64,000 nt of DNA from an uncultured Bacilli bacterium (GTDB lineage: Bacteria > Bacillota_I > Bacilli_A > RF39 > UBA660), in NCBI GenBank assembly GCA_934101115.1, contig CAKOPW010000009.1, positions 1 to 64,000 of the forward strand, given 5' to 3'. The notes beneath the pieces are model-generated. The model saw only the letters and a program-made list of their open reading frames with translations. It ran no database searches and was not told the origin of the DNA. This document shows positions 59,746-64,000 of the stretch, piece by piece. Each line of letters begins with the position of its first letter. Positions within the stretch are counted from its first letter, which is position 1. The translations under genes and the position numbers were made by a program.

Positions 59746-60173
59746 TGAAAGCTCTTGGAATGGATTTAGGCACGAAGACATTGGGCCTTGCTGTGTCTGA
59801 TAGATTAGGAATAATATCAAATCCTTATAAGACTTTAAGATATAATGATATTGACGATTTAGTAAATGAAGTTTTGAATTTAATTGATGAATTACATATT
59901 GAAGTTCTAGTACTTGGTTATCCTAAAAATATGAATAATACTTTGGGTGAAGCGATTGAAAGAACTAATGTATTTAAAGAAAAATTAGAGGAAAAGACGA
60001 ATATGCCTATAAATCTAGTTGATGAAAGGTTAAGTACGGTTGAAGCAGAAAAGTATCTTATTGGGGCTGATATGAGCAGAAAAAATAGAAAAGAAGTTAT
60101 AGATTCAGTGGCAGCAAGTATTATTTTGGATACTTATTTAAAAAGAATAGGAAGTGGAACTGATGTTAGATAA
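59745..60173 (+). CDS. ruvX: RuvX/YqgF putative pre-16S rRNA nuclease
   Basis: RNase H-like fold: MDLGTKTLGLAVSD, VLGYPKNMNNTLGEA, VDERLSTVEAEKYL and a final DSVAASIIL carrying the last acidic ligand. Length 142. Family members process the 5' end of 16S rRNA and were earlier called Holliday junction resolvases. Confidence 0.95.
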   Translation: MKALGMDLGTKTLGLAVSDRLGIISNPYKTLRYNDIDDLVNEVLNLIDELHIEVLVLGYPKNMNNTLGEAIERTNVFKEKLEEKTNMPINLVDERLSTVEAEKYLIGADMSRKNRKEVIDSVAASIILDTYLKRIGSGTDVR

Positions 60174-60465
60174 TGGAAAAATTGTAATAAAAAATGATAA
60201 AGGTGAAGAGTTAGTATGTGATGTTTTATTTACATTTGATTCTGATGAAACTGGAAAAAGCTATATTGCATATACCGATAACACAACTGATGAAGCAGGT
60301 AATACTAAAGTTTATGCAAATACTTATGATAAAACAGGTGAAGATTTAAATTTGACACCTTTAACAACTGATAAAGAATGGAAAATAATAGATAACATAC
60401 TTTCAAGTGTAATTGATATGGTTAAAGAACAAACTGATACAACAGCTGGTGGTAAGAATGAATAG
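60163..60465 (+). CDS. yrzB: DUF1292 protein (YrzB-like)
   Basis: This 100-residue acidic protein of the small family is always found between ruvX and mltG in Bacillota: LVCDVLFTFDSDETGKSYIAYTD, then W at KEWKIID. ATG 60163 follows GGAAGTGG and overlaps ruvX by 11 bases. Function unknown. Confidence 0.88.
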   Translation: MLDNGKIVIKNDKGEELVCDVLFTFDSDETGKSYIAYTDNTTDEAGNTKVYANTYDKTGEDLNLTPLTTDKEWKIIDNILSSVIDMVKEQTDTTAGGKNE

Positions 60466-61546
60466 TGACGTTGATAAAGTTAGCAAGAAAATAAAAAAAG
60501 TGGTGCTTATTCTCTTTATTGTTTTCTTTGCTGGTTTAGTTGTTATTGGTGGGGTATCTTTTTTTATGATGTTGCCTGTTAATCCTTCAAATAACGATGA
60601 AGTTATGTTTAATGTTGAAAGTGGGACAAGCAAAAATCAAATCATAGTTAATTTAAAAAAAGAAGGTTTGATTAAAAATGTAAACTTCACAAAAATTCTT
60701 GTTAAAATTAGTTATCAAAATGGATTTTTGGCTGGAAATTATAAGTTGAGTAAAAGCATGTCTCTTGCGGAAATATTAGAAAATTTAACTAATGGCACTA
60801 ATATTGAAAAAAATGAAATTGCAATTACTTTTATTGAAGGAAAACGTTTTACAGAATATGCTGATGTTCTTGCAAACAATTTAACATTCACTAAAGAAGA
60901 CGTGATAAGTACTTGTAAAGATAAAGAATATTTAAATACTTTAATTGAAAAATATTGGTTTATAACTGATGATATTTTAAAAGATGGTGTATATTATCCT
61001 TTGGAAGGATACTTATTTCCTGATACATATTTTATAAAAAAAGATGCCACTGTTAAAGAAGCAATTGAAGTCCTTTTAAATGGTATGAATACTAAATTAA
61101 GTCCTTATAAGGAATATATTGAAACTAATAACTTAAATATTACTAGTTTACTTACTCTTGCGAGTGTGATAGAATTAGAAGCGTCTAGCGAAAGCGATAG
61201 GAAAGAAATATCAGGTGTATTTCAAAATAGAATAAAAAATAATATGTCTATTGGAAGTGATGTCACAACATATTATGCAGTAAAGAAAGAACTTGGTTCT
61301 GCTATACTACAAAGTGATATTAATTCATGCAATGCATATAATACTAGGGGAACTTGTACTACAGGAATCCCAATTGGACCAATTTGTAGCCCATCAATTG
61401 TTTCAATTGATGCAGCAATAAATCCTAATACCAATGATTATTTCTATTTTGTTGCTGATGCTACCGGCAAAGTATATTTTAGTAAGACAGCTTCAGAACA
61501 TGCAAATGTTGTTGCTGATCTTAAAAGCAAAGGCCTTTGGTCTTAA
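60458..61546 (+). CDS. mltG: endolytic murein transglycosylase MltG
   Basis: It cleaves nascent glycan strands at the membrane. One N-terminal span, a LysM-like region (VESGTSKNQIIVNLKKEGLI), and the YceG domain with the catalytic Glu in LASVIELEASSESDR and the conserved GIPIGPICSPS. ATG 60458 follows GGTGGTAAG; the longer frame from 60413 lies within yrzB. Length 362. Confidence 0.95.
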   Translation: MNSDVDKVSKKIKKVVLILFIVFFAGLVVIGGVSFFMMLPVNPSNNDEVMFNVESGTSKNQIIVNLKKEGLIKNVNFTKILVKISYQNGFLAGNYKLSKSMSLAEILENLTNGTNIEKNEIAITFIEGKRFTEYADVLANNLTFTKEDVISTCKDKEYLNTLIEKYWFITDDILKDGVYYPLEGYLFPDTYFIKKDATVKEAIEVLLNGMNTKLSPYKEYIETNNLNITSLLTLASVIELEASSESDRKEISGVFQNRIKNNMSIGSDVTTYYAVKKELGSAILQSDINSCNAYNTRGTCTTGIPIGPICSPSIVSIDAAINPNTNDYFYFVADATGKVYFSKTASEHANVVADLKSKGLWS

Positions 61547-61561
61547 AGAGGAGAAGTAAAA

Positions 61562-62173
61562 ATGAATGATGTTATAAAGGAAATGGAAAGGTATGCTGAG
61601 GCAAACAATGTGCCTATAATTGAGCATGATTCCATAAAATTTATACAAAAATATATTAAACTTAATAATGTTAAGAAAATTCTTGAATTAGGAACTGCTA
61701 TTGGTTATTCGGCAATCCTTATGGCAAGTGTTGATGATGATGTGGAAGTTACTACTATTGAAAGAGACGATAAACGTTATAGAGAAGCTGTTAAAAATGT
61801 AAATCGTACAGGAATGGATAAAAGAATTGAAATTGTATTTAATGATGCTTTAGATGTTAATTTAGTTGATCATGAATATGATTTAATATTTATTGATGCA
61901 GCTAAAGGTCAATATATAAAATTCTTTGAAAAGTTTCAAAACTATCTATCTAAGGGTGGTGTAATCATCACTGATAACTTAAAATTTCATGGTTTAGTAG
62001 CTGATAAAGATAAAATTGAATCAAGAAATGTTTTAGGATTAGTAACTAAAATTGAAAAATATATTGAGTTTTTACGTACTAATGAAGAGTTTGTCACTAA
62101 ATTCTACGATATAGGTGACGGATTATCAGTTAGTTTTAGGAAGTCTGATGAAGATGTCAAAAATATTGATTAA
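61562..62173 (+). CDS. trmR: tRNA 5-hydroxyuridine methyltransferase TrmR (YrrM)
   Basis: O-methyltransferase fold: ILELGTAIGYSAILMA, TIERDDKRYREA, YDLIFIDAAKGQYIKFFE and VIITDNLKFHG, the COMT-like motifs of YrrM. In Bacillus, TrmR methylates ho5U34 to mo5U34 in tRNAs, acting after the two TrhP proteins encoded directly downstream here. Length 203. The gene overlaps trhP1. Confidence 0.92.
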   Translation: MNDVIKEMERYAEANNVPIIEHDSIKFIQKYIKLNNVKKILELGTAIGYSAILMASVDDDVEVTTIERDDKRYREAVKNVNRTGMDKRIEIVFNDALDVNLVDHEYDLIFIDAAKGQYIKFFEKFQNYLSKGGVIITDNLKFHGLVADKDKIESRNVLGLVTKIEKYIEFLRTNEEFVTKFYDIGDGLSVSFRKSDEDVKNID

Positions 62174-62930
62174 TATAAACAATTTAAGTGAAATGGAAGA
62201 GTATAAGAAAGTTGGAATCACCAATTTTCTTTTTGCTGTTAAGAATTTTTCTATTGGATATAATTCTTTTGACTTATGTGATATTCCAGATGATTCATAT
62301 GTTTATCTAAATAGAGTTATGGATACAACGGCAATTGATGAGTTAAAAAGTATTAAAGATAAGTTTTTAAGATTTAAGGGAATCATTTTTGAAGATTTAG
62401 GAGTTTTCAATATATTCAAAGATACAAACATTCCTCTTATTTGGAATCAAGCTCATTTTGCGGTGAATTATAATTCAATTAATTTTCATTTGAAAAATGG
62501 ATGTACAAGTGCAGTTATTTCAAATGAGATCACGAAAGAAGAAATAGATGAAATAATTAATAATTCTGTTAAACCACTTATACTTCCAATATTTGGAAAA
62601 AATAATATTATGTATTCAAGAAGAACTTTACTTACAAATTTTAATAAACATGCAGGATTAAGTGATTATAATGATATGGTTTTAAATGAAAAAATAACTG
62701 GTAATGAATTTTTAGCAAGAGAAAGTGAGTATGGTACATATATATTTAATAATACTTATTTTAATTATGTTTCTTTGATGCCTAAATATGAAGATAAAGT
62801 AATGTTTTTCTTAATATTAAATATTGATTTAAGTGTAAGTGAAATAAAAGATGTAATTGATGGTAAGAATTATGGTGATGATGGTTTCTTAAATAAAAAA
62901 ACTGTATTTAAATTGGAGGACTATAAATAA
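62148..62930 (+). CDS. trhP1: U32-family protein TrhP1 (YrrN), tRNA hydroxylation
   Basis: A U32 peptidase-family member lacking the full catalytic region, matching YrrN by context and by segments such as VYLNRVMDTTAI, PLIWNQAHFAVN and GCTSAVISNEIT. With TrhP2 it makes ho5U34 in tRNA from prephenate. AGGAAG at 62138-62143 precedes ATG 62148; ATG 62154 is an alternative. It overlaps trmR by 26 bases, and its stop shares a base with the trhP2 start. Confidence 0.88.
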   Translation: MKMSKILININNLSEMEEYKKVGITNFLFAVKNFSIGYNSFDLCDIPDDSYVYLNRVMDTTAIDELKSIKDKFLRFKGIIFEDLGVFNIFKDTNIPLIWNQAHFAVNYNSINFHLKNGCTSAVISNEITKEEIDEIINNSVKPLILPIFGKNNIMYSRRTLLTNFNKHAGLSDYNDMVLNEKITGNEFLARESEYGTYIFNNTYFNYVSLMPKYEDKVMFFLILNIDLSVSEIKDVIDGKNYGDDGFLNKKTVFKLEDYK

Positions 62931-64000
62931 TGGAAAATATTGAATTACTTGCTCCAGCTGGTTCTTTAGAAAAAATAAAATATGCTTTTATGTATGGAGC
63001 TGATGCTGTATATTTTGGTTATAAAAATTATTCATTAAGAGCTAATGCTAAGAATTTGGATTTAGATGAAATAAAAACGGCTGTTGATTATGCGCATTCT
63101 TTAGGAAAAAAAGTATATGTTACAGTTAATATAGTGTTTCATAATGAGGATTTTAAAGGTTTAAAAGATTATTTGATTTATTTAAGTGAAATTCATGTTG
63201 ATGCCATAATTACAAGTGATGTAGCCGTTATGAATATGATTCGTGAAAATAACATAGATTTATGTATACATGTATCAACTCAAGCATCGATTTTAAATTA
63301 TGAAGCTGCTTTATTCTATAAAAAATTGGGGGCAACTAGAGTAGTTTTAGCACGTGAAGCAAATAAAGAAGATATAAAAAGAATAAAAAGTGAAACAAGG
63401 TTAGAAATCGAATGCTTTGTTCATGGAGCAATGTGTACAAGTATAAGTGGTAGATGCGTGCTTTCTAATTACTGTACCAACAGGGATTCCAACAGAGGTG
63501 GATGTGCTCAAATATGTCGTTGGACTTTTGACTATGAAAAGAATGGAGAAAAGGTATGCGAAGAACCATTCTCAATGACTCCAAAAGATTTAAATATGGT
63601 ACCTTTTATTAAAGATATGATTGAGGCAGGAGTTAATTCATTTAAAATTGAGGGAAGAATGCGTAGTATTTATTATGTATCTACTGTAATACTTATTTAT
63701 AGAAGATTAATTGATAAAATTTTAAATAATACTTTAACTCCTGAATATTCAACATATGCTTTAAATATTTTAAATCGCGTAGCTAATCGTGAATCAACTC
63801 CACAATTCTTTGATAAACTTCCTGGAGTTGATGAACAATATTATTTAGGTAGATGTGAATATTCTAATCAAGATTTCTTGGGATTAATAATAGATTATAA
63901 AGATGGAATTGCAACAATTGAGGAAAGAAATTATTTCAAAATAGGTGATGAAGTTCAATTCTTTGGACCATCTACAGAAACTAAAAACTTTTGTATAGAA
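62930..64000 (+). CDS. trhP2: U32-family protein TrhP2 (YrrO), 3' end outside the window
   Basis: The frame is open for 357 codons to the window edge with no stop. It begins MENIELLAPAGSLEKIKYAF, the U32 N-terminus. It contains the family signature ECFVHGAMCTSISGRCVLSNY with NRGGCAQICRW, including the cysteines proposed to hold an Fe-S cluster. It is the third gene of the ho5U/mo5U module (trmR-trhP1-trhP2), starting one base inside the trhP1 stop after GGAGG. About 60 or more residues are probably missing. Confidence 0.93.
   Translation, partial: MENIELLAPAGSLEKIKYAFMYGADAVYFGYKNYSLRANAKNLDLDEIKTAVDYAHSLGKKVYVTVNIVFHNEDFKGLKDYLIYLSEIHVDAIITSDVAVMNMIRENNIDLCIHVSTQASILNYEAALFYKKLGATRVVLAREANKEDIKRIKSETRLEIECFVHGAMCTSISGRCVLSNYCTNRDSNRGGCAQICRWTFDYEKNGEKVCEEPFSMTPKDLNMVPFIKDMIEAGVNSFKIEGRMRSIYYVSTVILIYRRLIDKILNNTLTPEYSTYALNILNRVANRESTPQFFDKLPGVDEQYYLGRCEYSNQDFLGLIIDYKDGIATIEERNYFKIGDEVQFFGPSTETKNFCIE

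Noticed and set aside
1..64000. CRISPR arrays, insertion sequences, prophage or integrase genes
   Set aside because: No spaced identical repeats, transposase, integrase or phage structural gene was seen anywhere in the window.

Overview
The window is AT-rich bacterial DNA with Gram-positive (Bacillota) gene content. Genes are tightly packed, mostly on the + strand, and preceded by GGAGG-type ribosome binding sites. TGA is used as a stop (for example the yqeH gene ending at 38078), so this is not the Mycoplasma code. There is a full cell-wall gene set (division PBP, MltG, two DD-carboxypeptidases, LTA-synthase-like protein, sortase), a SUF operon with SufU, a T-box, IreB, YqeG/YqeH and a sigma-K-like factor. 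Together these suggest a walled member of class Bacilli, possibly one of the uncultured gut lineages near Erysipelotrichia/Mollicutes. That placement is inference; no rRNA is present.

Layout. 1-480: a candidate type I toxin-antitoxin locus and the leader of a secreted protein (482-1333), whose promoter region carries an 8-G run and whose C-terminus looks hypervariable. 1.4-4.4 kb: a reduced SUF operon (sufC, short sufD-like, sufS, sufU; no sufB). 4.4-8.8 kb: methyltransferase, gmk, then a serine T-box controlling an HD-domain protein and serS. 8.9-13.8 kb: AraC regulator, ABC exporter, FtsK. 13.8-18.9 kb: small unknown genes with their own promoters, an orphan MvaI/BcnI-like nuclease and two tRNAs (Ile2-CAU, Leu-UAG). 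18.9-22.4 kb: radical SAM / DUF4130 pair fused into one operon with a divergent GroEL. 22.4-27.8 kb: thioester-domain surface protein, sortase and membrane protein flanked by two DD-carboxypeptidases. 27.8-34.6 kb: RDD protein, NfnAB, cyclophilin, LTA-synthase-like protein, VanZ. 34.6-36.4 kb: XRE regulator, pro-sigma-K-like factor, VirB2-like protein. 36.5-40.7 kb: yqeG-yqeH-mutL and a CAP protein. 40.8-43.2 kb: three tandem paralogous membrane proteins. 43.3-47.7 kb: shortened dcw cluster with MraZ boxes. 47.8-56.5 kb: tRNA-Glu, polysaccharide deacetylase, ftsEX with an M23 activator, rseP. 56.6-64 kb: parE, then ireB-ruvX-yrzB-mltG-trmR-trhP1-trhP2, the last gene cut by the window edge.

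Most genes are housekeeping and work in known modules: Fe-S assembly, wall synthesis and remodelling, translation and tRNA modification. The most unusual points are the phase-variable/hypervariable candidate at 430-1333, the DNA-repair/chaperonin operon at 18.9-22.4 kb, and several conserved enzymes with a changed key residue (HD protein, YqeG, ParE).
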